NCBI GenBank assembly: GCA_024698845.1
Contig: JAILQR010000046.1
Span: 1 to 20,967 of the forward strand
DNA length: 20,967 nt
Direction: 5' to 3'
Source: Bacilli bacterium
Lineage (GTDB): Bacteria; Bacillota_I; Bacilli_A; RF39; UBA660
Shown piece by piece: positions 1 through 7,332 of this stretch. Each line of letters begins with the position of its first letter. The first letter of the stretch is position 1. The notes under the pieces are model-generated. The model had not been told where the DNA came from. It saw nothing but the letters and a program-made list of their open reading frames with translations, and ran no database searches. Made by a program: the position numbers and the translations under genes.

Positions 1-1598
1 GGTACAATAAATTGAATTAAACCAAAAATAGTTAGTAATACCATAAATACAACACTTATGTTTTCTGTAGTATATGATTGTTGTAAGTATGCACTTAGAA
101 CATATCCTGTGTATCCTACTTCAACATTAAATGTATGAATAATGATAGATCCAATTAACATTTTTGGAAGATTGAAACTATTATCAATATTAATATCAGT
201 TTTACCATCTTCATCAATATCTAAGTTTAGATATGATTTAGCGGTTAATTGAACTTTAATGTTTTCATCGATTTCATTCGATACTTTATCAGCATTAAAA
301 TCAAGTTTAGCATCTGGGAAACCATCATTATCTGTATCGCAGTTCAGATCACATTTATGATCGTTATTTAAGTCTTGATTAATTAAGTTATAGTCAGCTT
401 TTCCATCATCATTTTGGTCAATATTGAAGAATGCAATTCCTGCCCCGTTATAATCAATATTTAGTTGTGGTTTATTATCTTTTGCAAAAGTATGTTTTGC
501 AATAGTTGGTGTAATTCCACTTAAATAAATAACAATAAATATTGTATAAATAAATACAAATACAATAATTGGTTTTAATGCTTTTGTTATAGCCTTTGAT
601 GAGTTTTCAATAAATTCATCAATCTTAACTGAGTATAAAATACTAGTAAATATTGCTAGAACAATTAAAACTACTGACATTTGGTATAGTGTCCATTGTC
701 CAAATGCTTGTGCATTAGCTCCAAGTATATAAGATACTAAATAGAAATCTTTACCTATTTTTAAATTATTTAACCATGCATGGAAATTATCAAATGCCTT
801 AATTCCAAAAATAGTATTCCAGTTAATAAAACCTAAAATAATAAATAGTGTTAATAAGATTAAAACTATCTTAATTGGTAATAATTTAACTTTCTTATCT
901 TTAATTTCTTCAACAATAAATTCATCATTAGTTAAATCTTCTTTCTTAGTTTTTTTAGAAGTAAGTTGAGACTTAACATTAAAGTATAAGAAGAAAACAT
1001 ATAAACCAAATGCAACTAATAATATACATAATCTATATATTATTGTTGAGTCTTGAAGTAACTTATCGGTTTTAGTTAAGTATGCACTTAAATACATTAA
1101 TCCTTCAGTTCCATATAAGGCTCCAAAAGAACCAAGAAGTATTGCACCAACAGTAGATGCAAATGCTGTGATTTTATTTAATTTTAAGTTAACAATAATA
1201 GTAAATAAGAATGGAACGAATATTAACATTACGTATGTTTGAGATAACATTGTTGATAATAGTGTCATTATAAATGTTGTCCCAATAACAAATGCTAATT
1301 CCTTGCCTTTAAATTTCTTAGTAATATTATTGATTATTTTTTTGTAAGCTTTTGTATTTGATAAAACACCATAGAATATTGCTATTGCAATGATAAATAC
1401 TATCTTATCAAGTATAAAGCTCATAGCTGTACTAAATGTAACTGGTAAATCACTAAAACCAATTCTTATAGTACTGCCTTTAACTATTTGGGCACCATTT
1501 ATTTCACTTGATGGAACAATCCATGTAAGTAATATTGAAACTATAAATAAAATACCTAATAGTTTAGCAACTAAATTTTCTTTAAAAAACTTTTTCAT
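1..1598 (-). CDS. Multi-pass membrane transporter, YfcC/DcuC-like, with Asp-rich calcium-loop inserts (3' end cut by window edge)
   Basis: The reading frame starts at ATG 1596-1598 and stays open to base 1, giving 532 codons without a stop. The start has a strong site (AGGAGGG, 5 nt spacing). The protein begins MKKFFKENLVAKLLG and shows many hydrophobic segments, at roughly residues 10-28, 60-80, 102-135, 145-170, 188-207, 240-262, 285-320 and 340-365. Segments such as IAIFYGVLSNTKAY and KFKGKELAFVIG resemble the YfcC/DcuC group of anaerobic carboxylate or amino-acid carriers; this is a weak family call from memory. Between about residues 375 and 475 lies a hydrophilic insert with three DxDxDG-type loops: IDQNDDGKAD at 393-402, DTDNDGFPD at 421-429 and DIDEDGKTD at 460-468. 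These look like thrombospondin-3 or EF-hand calcium loops. Hydrophobic segments resume after it. The substrate is unknown. Confidence 0.72.
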   Translation of the reverse strand, partial: MKKFFKENLVAKLLGILFIVSILLTWIVPSSEINGAQIVKGSTIRIGFSDLPVTFSTAMSFILDKIVFIIAIAIFYGVLSNTKAYKKIINNITKKFKGKELAFVIGTTFIMTLLSTMLSQTYVMLIFVPFLFTIIVNLKLNKITAFASTVGAILLGSFGALYGTEGLMYLSAYLTKTDKLLQDSTIIYRLCILLVAFGLYVFFLYFNVKSQLTSKKTKKEDLTNDEFIVEEIKDKKVKLLPIKIVLILLTLFIILGFINWNTIFGIKAFDNFHAWLNNLKIGKDFYLVSYILGANAQAFGQWTLYQMSVVLIVLAIFTSILYSVKIDEFIENSSKAITKALKPIIVFVFIYTIFIVIYLSGITPTIAKHTFAKDNKPQLNIDYNGAGIAFFNIDQNDDGKADYNLINQDLNNDHKCDLNCDTDNDGFPDAKLDFNADKVSNEIDENIKVQLTAKSYLNLDIDEDGKTDINIDNSFNLPKMLIGSIIIHTFNVEVGYTGYVLSAYLQQSYTTENISVVFMVLLTIFGLIQFIV

Positions 1599-1617
1599 CT
1601 TTACCCTCCTATAAAAA

Positions 1618-1626
1618 ATTATATCA
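1618..1626 (-). promoter_or_regulatory. Extended -10 promoter for the transporter gene
   Basis: Read on the minus strand, TATAAT (1618-1623) is preceded by TGA (1624-1626), an extended -10 element. No good -35 is visible. It lies about 20 bases upstream of the ATG at 1598 and just downstream of the lysS terminator. Confidence 0.55.
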
Positions 1627-1668
1627 CTTACAATATTTAAATTAAAATAAAATGTTTAAATGAAGCTG

Positions 1669-1699
1669 AAAAAAAGTATCTTTTTAAAGATACTTTTTA
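1669..1699 (-). terminator. Intrinsic terminator after lysS
   Basis: A perfect inverted repeat (AAGTATCTTT / AAAGATACTT) is flanked by an A-run on one side and a T-run on the other. It begins at the lysS stop codon (1697-1699), so the hairpin directly follows the gene. Confidence 0.85.
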
Positions 1700-3181
1700 A
1701 TCTCTAGGCTTCATAGTTGGGAATAATATTACATCACGAATAGATTCTGATTCTGTGAATAGCATTACCATTCTATCAATACCATACCCTATACCACCAG
1801 CTGGAGGCATACCATATTCTAAAGCTTCGATAAAGTCATAATCAATATCGTTAGCTTCTTCATTACCTAAATCTTTTTCTTTTAATTGTGCTTCAAATCT
1901 TTCTAATTGATCAATTGGATCATTTAATTCTGTATAAGCATTTGCACATTCGTGACCAGATATGAATAATTCAAATCTTTGAGTAAATCTTTCATCTTCT
2001 GGATCTTTCTTTGTTAGTGGTGAAATTTCAATTGGATGTCCATATAAGAAAGTTGGTTGAATTAATGTTTCTTCAACATATTTTTCAAAGAACTTATTAA
2101 TTATATGTCCATATTGTTTTTCATGTTCTTCTAATTCAATATGATGTTCATTTGCAAGTCTAATACATTCATCCAAATCAGTAATAGCTTTGAAGTCTAT
2201 TCCTGTTTTTTCTTTAATAGCATCAGTCATTGATACTCTAGCCCATTTGCCATCTAGTTCAACATCATGTCCTAGATAATGGAAGTTTGTTTTACCACAT
2301 ACTTCTTTAGCGATAGTTTTATACATATTTTCTGTTAAATCCATCATACCTTCTAAGTCTGAGTAAGCTTGGTATAATTCCATTAATGTAAATTCTGGAT
2401 TATGTTGTGGGTCCATACCTTCATTTCTGAATGTTCTACCTATTTCATAAACTCTTTCCATACCGCCAACTAATAATCTCTTTAGGTTAAGTTCTAGAGC
2501 GATTCTTAAATACATATCTAAATCTTGGGTATTGTGATGAGTAACAAATGGTCTTGCTGATGCACCAGTTAATAAAGTTGTTAAAATTGGAGTTTCAACT
2601 TCAACAAATCCTTGATCATCTAAGAATTTTTGAATAGTTCTAATAATTTTAGGTCTCATGAAAGCAACTTTCATAGATTCTTCATTAGTCATTAGATCTA
2701 AATATCTTTTTCTATATCTGTCTTCAATATCTTGAAGTCCGTGGAATTTTTCTGGAAGTGGTCTTAGTGATTTTACTAAATGTGTGTATTTTAAACATTT
2801 AATAGTAAGCTCACCAGTTTGAGTTTTCATTATTTTTCCATATACTCCAACAATATCTCCTAAGTCAGCACTTTTAAATAAATTATAGTTTTCTTCTCCA
2901 ATATCGTTGATTGATATATAAACTTGGATACTACCAGTTTTATCTTTAAGTGAGAAAAATGATGCTTTACCCATTTTACGGATAAACATAATACGTCCAA
3001 CTACAGTTGCAGTATCAGTCATATTTTCAAAGGCATCATGCTCTACATCTTTATACTTTTCTTTTAACTCAGCAGCATAGAAATCTCTTTCGAATTTTTG
3101 TCCAAAAGCATCAATTCCCATGTCTTTAATTCTTTGCATTTTGTCTCTTCTTGCAATTTCTTGATCTGTTAATTTTCTCAT
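1697..3181 (-). CDS. lysS: Lysyl-tRNA synthetase, class II
   Basis: This gene charges tRNA-Lys with lysine in the cytoplasm. The 494-residue product (MRKLTDQEIARR...) has the usual length and layout. An OB-fold anticodon-binding domain lies at about 58-135. The class II catalytic core follows, with motif 1 near GFVEVETPIL, motif 2 around R252 (FRNEGMDPQHNPEF) and motif 3 at about 462-474 (GGIGYGIDRMVML, including R470). HPIEISPLTK and CANAYTELNDP, usual in LysRS, are also present. The start at 3181 is preferred over an in-frame ATG at 3232. The longer version has no ribosome binding site and its ATG sits against the T-tract of the preceding gene's terminator, whereas 3181 is preceded by an AGGGAAAGAAG purine-rich site. 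The leader is too short for a T-box. Confidence 0.96.
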   Translation of the reverse strand: MRKLTDQEIARRDKMQRIKDMGIDAFGQKFERDFYAAELKEKYKDVEHDAFENMTDTATVVGRIMFIRKMGKASFFSLKDKTGSIQVYISINDIGEENYNLFKSADLGDIVGVYGKIMKTQTGELTIKCLKYTHLVKSLRPLPEKFHGLQDIEDRYRKRYLDLMTNEESMKVAFMRPKIIRTIQKFLDDQGFVEVETPILTTLLTGASARPFVTHHNTQDLDMYLRIALELNLKRLLVGGMERVYEIGRTFRNEGMDPQHNPEFTLMELYQAYSDLEGMMDLTENMYKTIAKEVCGKTNFHYLGHDVELDGKWARVSMTDAIKEKTGIDFKAITDLDECIRLANEHHIELEEHEKQYGHIINKFFEKYVEETLIQPTFLYGHPIEISPLTKKDPEDERFTQRFELFISGHECANAYTELNDPIDQLERFEAQLKEKDLGNEEANDIDYDFIEALEYGMPPAGGIGYGIDRMVMLFTESESIRDVILFPTMKPRD

Positions 3182-3203
3182 TTCTTTCACTTCTTTCCCT
3201 AAT

Positions 3204-3212
3204 ATAATACCA
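3204..3212 (-). promoter_or_regulatory. Probable extended -10 promoter for lysS
   Basis: On the minus strand TGG-TATTAT (3212 down to 3204) lies between the upstream terminator and the lysS ATG at 3181. The -35 is weak. The location fits a short leader of about 16 bases. Confidence 0.4.
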
Positions 3213-3232
3213 TATATTCTAAATTTTTCCAT

Positions 3233-3258
3233 AAAAAAAGCTCTGATTTATCAGAACT
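3233..3258 (-). terminator. Intrinsic terminator of the small secreted protein gene
   Basis: Minus-strand stem AGTTCTGA / TCAGAGCT (3251-3258 and 3239-3246) with a TAAA loop, followed by seven T (3233-3239). It separates the 3272-3832 gene from lysS. Confidence 0.85.
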
Positions 3259-3271
3259 TTTTAAGTTGTTA

Positions 3272-3832
3272 TTAAAGAGAATATAATTTGTTACTCTTCT
3301 TAGAAATTACGTATGCAGTTGCGATTAGAGCAACACCAGCGATAATTCCTACATAAGGAAGCATGCTACCTGTACTAGATTGAGGAGTTGTTTTTTCAAC
3401 TACAGTGTAAGTAGTTGATCCATCGAAACCATAAAGTAATTTACATTCTTCAGAACCAGTATAACTTGGATCATGAATATACTTAACAGTTAAGATTTGA
3501 ACTTTTTCACCAGTACCAATAAAGCTTCCACCATTTTGTGAATAGTTTAATACTATTTTAGCAGATGTTCCATCAGCTGATATTTCACTACCTTCACCTT
3601 TAGTCCATGCACCATCAGCTTCAATAGATTTAATGATTGCATGTTGTCCAGTAAAGTTAATGTTTTTAGTAATGAAAGGTTCTCCTTCATCAACTAACAT
3701 ATAAATTTTTGCAGTAATAATTCCTTCTGAATCTGCTACACCATCAACGTCTGAAATTGAAACTGCAGCTGATGCTTTAAATGGAATAATAACAACAAGT
3801 GCTATAGCAATTAATCCTAAAAGTTTTTTCAT
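3272..3832 (-). CDS. Small secreted protein with signal peptide and atypical C-terminal wall-sorting-like tail
   Basis: The 186-residue product has an N-terminal signal peptide (MKKLLGLIAIALVVIIPFKASA, residues 1-22, here split MKKLLGLIAIALVV plus IIPFKASA). A roughly 125-residue extracytoplasmic part follows, rich in Thr, Ser and Gly and apparently all-beta. The C-terminus is QSSTGS (151-156), a hydrophobic span (158-177), then a KKSNK basic tail. That is the layout of a sortase sorting signal, but the motif is STG rather than LPxTG. A class B sortase is encoded divergently 146 bases away, so this may be its substrate (inference). The middle domain faintly recalls a cohesin-like beta sandwich, but I would not assign it. 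AGAGGTAAATT precedes the ATG. It is a single-gene unit with its own promoter and terminator. Confidence 0.8.
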   Translation of the reverse strand: MKKLLGLIAIALVVIIPFKASAAVSISDVDGVADSEGIITAKIYMLVDEGEPFITKNINFTGQHAIIKSIEADGAWTKGEGSEISADGTSAKIVLNYSQNGGSFIGTGEKVQILTVKYIHDPSYTGSEECKLLYGFDGSTTYTVVEKTTPQSSTGSMLPYVGIIAGVALIATAYVISKKSNKLYSL

Positions 3833-3872
3833 AATTTACCTCTTTCCTATCCTTCCTTTATATTATGTTCTT

Positions 3873-3901
3873 ATTATATCATAAAATAATTTATTTGTAT
3901 A
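3873..3901 (-). promoter_or_regulatory. Promoter of the small secreted protein gene
   Basis: On the minus strand, -35-like TATACA (3896-3901), a 17-base spacer and extended -10 TGA-TATAAT (3873-3881). This lies about 40 bases before the start codon. Confidence 0.65.
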
Positions 3902-3938
3902 AATATTTGAAAAAAAATGATAAATTGTGTCAACTTTA

Positions 3939-3947
3939 TGATATTAT
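3939..3947 (+). promoter_or_regulatory. Possible extended -10 promoter for the sortase locus
   Basis: TGA-TATTAT lies about 32 bases before the GTG at 3979. No convincing -35 sits 16-18 bases upstream. It is divergent from the promoter at 3873-3901, so the two genes share a 146-base control region. Confidence 0.4.
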
Positions 3948-3978
3948 ATTAATGTAACAATAGAAGGGTTGATCAATA

Positions 3979-4269
3979 GTGAAAAAAATACTAATTGGTA
4001 TAAAGAACAACGCGCTGACTTTTTCATATAAAAGATCAGCCGATAAAATTAGTAACAACTTACTAAATACTAATGTTATTACTGATAATGAATTAGTATT
4101 TAGTGATGTTTATATTGAAGAAAATAAAAAAATTGTTCAAAGTTTTGTTAAAGAACTTATTGCTCAATATCATATCACTCAGTTATTTATTAAAGAATCT
4201 ATTTTAACTTTTACTGCGATAGATTTATTTAATAACAATGATAAAGTAAGTGCTATATTTTTTAGATAA
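3979..4269 (+). CDS. N-terminal fragment of the interrupted class B sortase gene
   Basis: A GTG start with AGAAGGG about 10 bases upstream opens a 96-residue frame (MKKILIGIKNNALTF...) ending at TAA 4267-4269. It has no signal peptide or membrane segment, and I recognise no family in it. The downstream sortase ORF is in exactly the same frame. The codons between the two also read like protein (SYDICEKVLTNHNIRI...) once a second TAA at 4279-4281 is passed. The simplest reading is that this was the first part of one gene of about 530 codons, encoding a cytoplasmic domain ahead of the sortase membrane anchor. It now ends in a premature stop. Whether the fragment is a functional protein by itself is unknown. 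Confidence 0.6.
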   Translation: MKKILIGIKNNALTFSYKRSADKISNNLLNTNVITDNELVFSDVYIEENKKIVQSFVKELIAQYHITQLFIKESILTFTAIDLFNNNDKVSAIFFR

Positions 4270-4281
4270 GAAAAACAATAA
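4267..4281 (+). other. Two in-frame TAA codons interrupting the sortase reading frame
   Basis: TAA at 4267-4269 and TAA at 4279-4281 are separated by three sense codons (GAA AAA CAA). Frame 3979 is otherwise open to TAG 5569-5571. Each stop is one substitution away from a sense codon such as GAA or TTA. A frameshift explanation would need two compensating indels, the first plausibly in the T6 run at 4258-4263. Confidence 0.8.
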
Positions 4282-4344
4282 TCATATGATATATGTGAAA
4301 AGGTATTAACAAATCACAATATTAGAATTATTAATTGTTATAGT

Positions 4345-5571
4345 ATGCCACCATATATGATTGAATGTTTTGATAAAAAAGGAATTAAAACCGAATCAAG
4401 ATCTGAGATTATGTTTACTTCTCCATTTATGCAAAGTAACAACTTACTACAATACAGTAAGATATTTTATAAAATGTCGGTAAGACTTGAGCTACCACTT
4501 AAAGATGCCGATTTCGAAGATTTTAAAATATTCTGTAAGATAAATAAATACTTAACAACTGTTCAAGTTAATAAATTTGCTAAAAATGATATTGAAAAAA
4601 TACTTGAAGTATTAAAAAACGAAAAAATTAAAAATGTAAGAATTTTAATTCATGAGAATATCACTAAAGAATCTGACTTTGTAACAATTAAAAAGATCAA
4701 CCAAAAATACAAAAAATATAAGTTAAAATTAGAACTTAAATATTCTGATGATTATTTAAAAGATAACTTATTTAAACAAATTGTTGTTAATGTTCTTAAG
4801 GTTTGTGGCTTCCTTGCACTATTTCTTGTAATATCATTTATATCTTATGTTGGAATATCAAACTATAGATCTTCAAAACACGTTAATGCTATAAAACAAA
4901 ACATTAAAAAGACTGTTGAAAAAACTGATCAAAAAAAAGTTATTGATAAGTTAAATAAAGATAAAGAACCAGAAGAAGCAAAAGTAACTAATGGTTATGT
5001 TGCATCTTTACTACAGCTTAATCCAGAAACTGTCGGTTGGTTAGTTGTTAATAACACTAACATCGACTATCCAGTTGTACAAACAGGAAATAATGATTAT
5101 TATTTGGAACATAACTTTGAAATGCAAGACGATCATAATGGTTGGGTTTATATGGATTACCGTGATAATGCTCAAGATTTAAGTAAAAACACAATTATTT
5201 ATGCTCATAATAGATATTATAGTGGTGTAATGTTTGGAACACTTTATAAAGCTAGTTATAGCAGCTGGTATAATAAAAAAGAAAATCAAACAATTAGGTT
5301 CGATACATTATATGGGGAAATGGAATGGCAAATCTTCTCTATATATAAAATCCCTAAAACTAGTGATTACTTACAAGTTACTTTCTCTAGTGACGAGGAA
5401 TGGTTACAATTTACTGATTTACTAAAATCAAGAAGTATTAAAGATTTTGGTGTAGAAATTAAACCTGAAGATAAAATATTAACATTATCTACATGTTCTT
5501 CATCAAGAGATACACGATTAGTTGTACATGCAGTACTAAGAAAAGTAAAAAATACTAACTACGAAGGTTAG
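4345..5571 (+). CDS. srtB: Class B sortase catalytic ORF with unusual cytoplasmic N-terminal domain
   Basis: Sortases are membrane-anchored transpeptidases that attach sorting-signal proteins to the cell wall. The last 190 residues of this ORF are a class B sortase domain: GWLVVNNTNIDYPVVQ, YLEHNF, GWVYMDYR, IIYAHN with His288, TLSTC with the nucleophile Cys384, and Arg391 in DTRLVVH. Before it come one membrane helix (bases about 4780-4860, VLKVCGFLALFLVISFISYV) and a Lys/Glu-rich linker. Residues 1-145, ahead of the helix, belong to a soluble domain I do not recognise, whose first part is in the 3979-4269 fragment. The ATG at 4345 has no ribosome binding site, so it is probably not the native start. 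The catalytic residues are intact; the defect is only the upstream stop pair. The gene ends inside a terminator hairpin. Confidence 0.85.
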   Translation: MPPYMIECFDKKGIKTESRSEIMFTSPFMQSNNLLQYSKIFYKMSVRLELPLKDADFEDFKIFCKINKYLTTVQVNKFAKNDIEKILEVLKNEKIKNVRILIHENITKESDFVTIKKINQKYKKYKLKLELKYSDDYLKDNLFKQIVVNVLKVCGFLALFLVISFISYVGISNYRSSKHVNAIKQNIKKTVEKTDQKKVIDKLNKDKEPEEAKVTNGYVASLLQLNPETVGWLVVNNTNIDYPVVQTGNNDYYLEHNFEMQDDHNGWVYMDYRDNAQDLSKNTIIYAHNRYYSGVMFGTLYKASYSSWYNKKENQTIRFDTLYGEMEWQIFSIYKIPKTSDYLQVTFSSDEEWLQFTDLLKSRSIKDFGVEIKPEDKILTLSTCSSSRDTRLVVHAVLRKVKNTNYEG

Positions 5572-5581
5572 TATTTTTTTT
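5549..5581 (+). terminator. Intrinsic terminator of the sortase gene
   Basis: Stem AATACTAAC / GTTAGTATT (5551-5559 and 5567-5575) followed by a T-run. The sortase TAG (5569-5571) lies inside the descending arm. Confidence 0.85.
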
Positions 5582-5586
5582 GCAAA

Positions 5587-5612
5587 TAAAAAAGGCTTTT
5601 AATTAAAAGCCT
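5587..5612 (-). terminator. Intrinsic terminator of the Pro-rich/Ig-like protein gene
   Basis: A 20-base perfect palindrome (5593-5612, centred on AATT) is followed on the minus strand by a T-run (5588-5593). The final sense codons and TAA of the 5603-7228 gene form part of the stem. It faces the sortase terminator across about 6 bases. Confidence 0.8.
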
Positions 5613-7228
5613 AATCCATTATTCATAAATGATTCAGCAGTTTCTACTTGAATAGCATATCCAGCAGGTACTACTTTCGCACTTACCTCCGGATAAGATC
5701 CAGTAAATAATTCAGATGTTGATTCAGTAACTAATACAATTTTATTATTTTCAGCATCAAGTACAGGGATACCTGTTCTTTCTTCTATAGTAGCTGTTTC
5801 ATCATAACTGAAGTTTTTAATAAATTCTTTATAAGAATCTGCATCACCAAATGAATATTCAACCATAGTCATTGTTAATTTAGAACCTAAATCAGTAAAT
5901 AATGTTATGTTCTTTTCAATTACACTATAATCTTCTGAAGTAGTTTCTAATTCTTTAGTAAAGATTGCAGCAAATCTTAAATCAGTATCAAGTACTGGAA
6001 CTGGTATATATACAACTTTAGTATTTCCAGCTTCATCAGATACACTTAATTTAACATTTTTAACTCCTACAGAAGCTATAGCATCTTGTAGAGCATTTTC
6101 TTGTTCAAATTTATATGTACAATTATCTTCACTACATTCTTTAACAAATTTTTCTGCAGCTGGGAATTCTGTAGTATTAGCAGTTAGTATATTAGTTTTA
6201 ATTGTTACATCTGGAGCCTTAGTATCAACAACACTAACCTTTCCTGTATATGAGTCTTTTCCACAAGTAATTGTATATTCATATTCGCCTACTTTAAAAG
6301 TATCTACACTACTTGTATCTTGAGTACAATTTGATGCAGATGTATTTTTAAATGTAGCGTAGTCATTAATGTCATCTGATAAAGCATCTCCTAGTTCTAA
6401 AGTTATTTCTTTAGTAACTACAGATTCTGAATTAAATATACCTTTTATATTAATTAAATAATAACTTCCTGCTCCAAGTGCAGCGATAGCAATTATAATT
6501 AAACAGAATATTAATGTCTTTCCAGATTTTTTTGTTTTACCAGCAGTTTTTGGATCAAGTTCTGGAGTGGAACCAATTTGATCAAAATCATTCATTGGTG
6601 TTGCAAAATCAACAGGAGTTGATACACCAGCTTGGTAATCTGTTGTTGGCATTGAATCAGGGATTGGAATAGTTGGCCCAGTTACCGGTGCTACTTCAGG
6701 AGTTTGAGGTGTAGCATCAAATACAGGTGCTTCAGGCATTACTGGAGCAACCTCAGGAACTGGTTGTTCTGCTACAGTATTTTCAACTGGAGCTGCAAAA
6801 CTATCAAATGTAGGCATCACAGGTTCACTTACTGTTTCAGCAGGTGCAACATTATTAAAATCAGATATAACTGGTTCAGTTTGTACTGGATTAAATGCTG
6901 GTGTACTTGGGATTTCAGCACTTGGTGTTGGATTAACAGCACTAAGTGGTTGAGATTCAAATACATTTGGTTGAGCAAATACTTCTTCAGTAGCAGGTGC
7001 TGCTGGAGCTATTGTATCAACTGTTGGTACTTCAGGCATTACTGGAGCAACAGGAGTTTCAACAGCAGTATTTACTTCGCTTGAAAACTCAGCAAATGGA
7101 TTGAATGTTTCTACATTAGTATCTAGTGATTCTACGCCATTATTTTCAGAATTTATTGGATTATTAGGTATTGGTTGACCTAAGTTTTCAGGTTCAAATC
7201 CGTTACCTAAATTAGTATCATTATTCAT
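5603..7228 (-). CDS. Single-pass membrane protein: long Pro/Ala/Val-rich N-tail, then extracellular Ig-like domains
   Basis: Function is unknown. The start at 7228 (MNNDTNLGNG) has AAAGGGG 8-9 bases upstream. A longer in-frame start at 7267 is excluded because it lies between the -35 and -10 of the promoter. The 541-residue protein has a disordered, acidic, Pro/Ala/Val-rich region at 1-230, including two APVMPE units 100 residues apart. A Lys-rich stop-transfer stretch (KTKKSGK) and one membrane helix at about 238-260 follow. The ectodomain has Ig-like/DUF5011-type sequence (VVDTKAPDVTI near 333-343, SVSDEAGNTKVVYIPV near 395-410) and a C-terminal domain (413-541) I do not recognise. Four ectodomain cysteines fall in two close pairs, C301/C322 and C365/C370, which may be disulfides. 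Topology is inferred as N-tail inside, Ig domains outside. Confidence 0.82.
   Translation of the reverse strand: MNNDTNLGNGFEPENLGQPIPNNPINSENNGVESLDTNVETFNPFAEFSSEVNTAVETPVAPVMPEVPTVDTIAPAAPATEEVFAQPNVFESQPLSAVNPTPSAEIPSTPAFNPVQTEPVISDFNNVAPAETVSEPVMPTFDSFAAPVENTVAEQPVPEVAPVMPEAPVFDATPQTPEVAPVTGPTIPIPDSMPTTDYQAGVSTPVDFATPMNDFDQIGSTPELDPKTAGKTKKSGKTLIFCLIIIAIAALGAGSYYLINIKGIFNSESVVTKEITLELGDALSDDINDYATFKNTSASNCTQDTSSVDTFKVGEYEYTITCGKDSYTGKVSVVDTKAPDVTIKTNILTANTTEFPAAEKFVKECSEDNCTYKFEQENALQDAIASVGVKNVKLSVSDEAGNTKVVYIPVPVLDTDLRFAAIFTKELETTSEDYSVIEKNITLFTDLGSKLTMTMVEYSFGDADSYKEFIKNFSYDETATIEERTGIPVLDAENNKIVLVTESTSELFTGSYPEVSAKVVPAGYAIQVETAESFMNNGLGF
6730..6751. repeat. 22-bp direct repeat, copy 1, inside the Pro-rich coding region
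   Basis: Identical over 22 bases to 7030-7051 and exactly 300 bases from it, so in frame. Both encode the VAPVMPE unit of the disordered tail, suggesting internal duplication. Confidence 0.8.
7030..7051. repeat. 22-bp direct repeat, copy 2, inside the Pro-rich coding region
   Basis: Second copy of the repeat at 6730-6751. The identity at nucleotide level, not only protein level, suggests a recent duplication or conversion within the low-complexity tail. Confidence 0.8.
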
Positions 7229-7258
7229 CTTTAAGACCCCTTTTCCTATTATGAATAA

Positions 7259-7287
7259 ATTATACATAATATAAGGATAAAAATCAA
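7259..7287 (-). promoter_or_regulatory. Promoter of the Pro-rich/Ig-like protein gene
   Basis: On the minus strand, -35 TTGATT (7282-7287), a 17-base spacer and -10 TATAAT (7259-7264). It is positioned about 30 bases before the ATG at 7228 and just after the nrdD-unit terminator. Confidence 0.8.
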
Positions 7288-7303
7288 TGCTTTATTATGA
7301 ATT

Positions 7304-7332
7304 AAAAAAACAAGGTTTATTTACCTTGTTTT
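7304..7332 (-). terminator. Intrinsic terminator of the nrdD unit
   Basis: Minus-strand stem AACAAGGT / ACCTTGTT followed by a run of T. The TAA (7317-7319) of the small glycyl-radical ORF is in the loop, so both nrdD parts share this terminator. Confidence 0.85.

Noticed and set aside
1390..1614. Open plus-strand frame of 74 codons
   Set aside because: It is antisense to the well-supported transporter start and has no ribosome binding site.
3182..3232. Seventeen-residue N-terminal extension of lysS from the ATG at 3232
   Set aside because: No ribosome binding site, and the codon abuts the T-tract of the upstream gene's terminator; ATG 3181 gives the normal family N-terminus.
3182..3271. 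T-box or lysine riboswitch before lysS
   Set aside because: The leader between terminator and start is only about 50 bases and the inferred promoter leaves about 16; no room for such an element.
4267..4281. Reassigned TAA as a sense codon to explain the split sortase
   Set aside because: TAA is the normal stop for most other genes in the window.
6704..7084. Open plus-strand frame of 126 codons rich in Cys, Trp, Ser and Tyr
   Set aside because: It is the antisense shadow of the Pro/Ala-rich coding stretch, has improbable composition and no ribosome binding site.
7229..7267. Longer start of the Pro-rich/Ig-like protein
   Set aside because: It lies between the -35 and -10 of the gene's own promoter and lacks a ribosome binding site.
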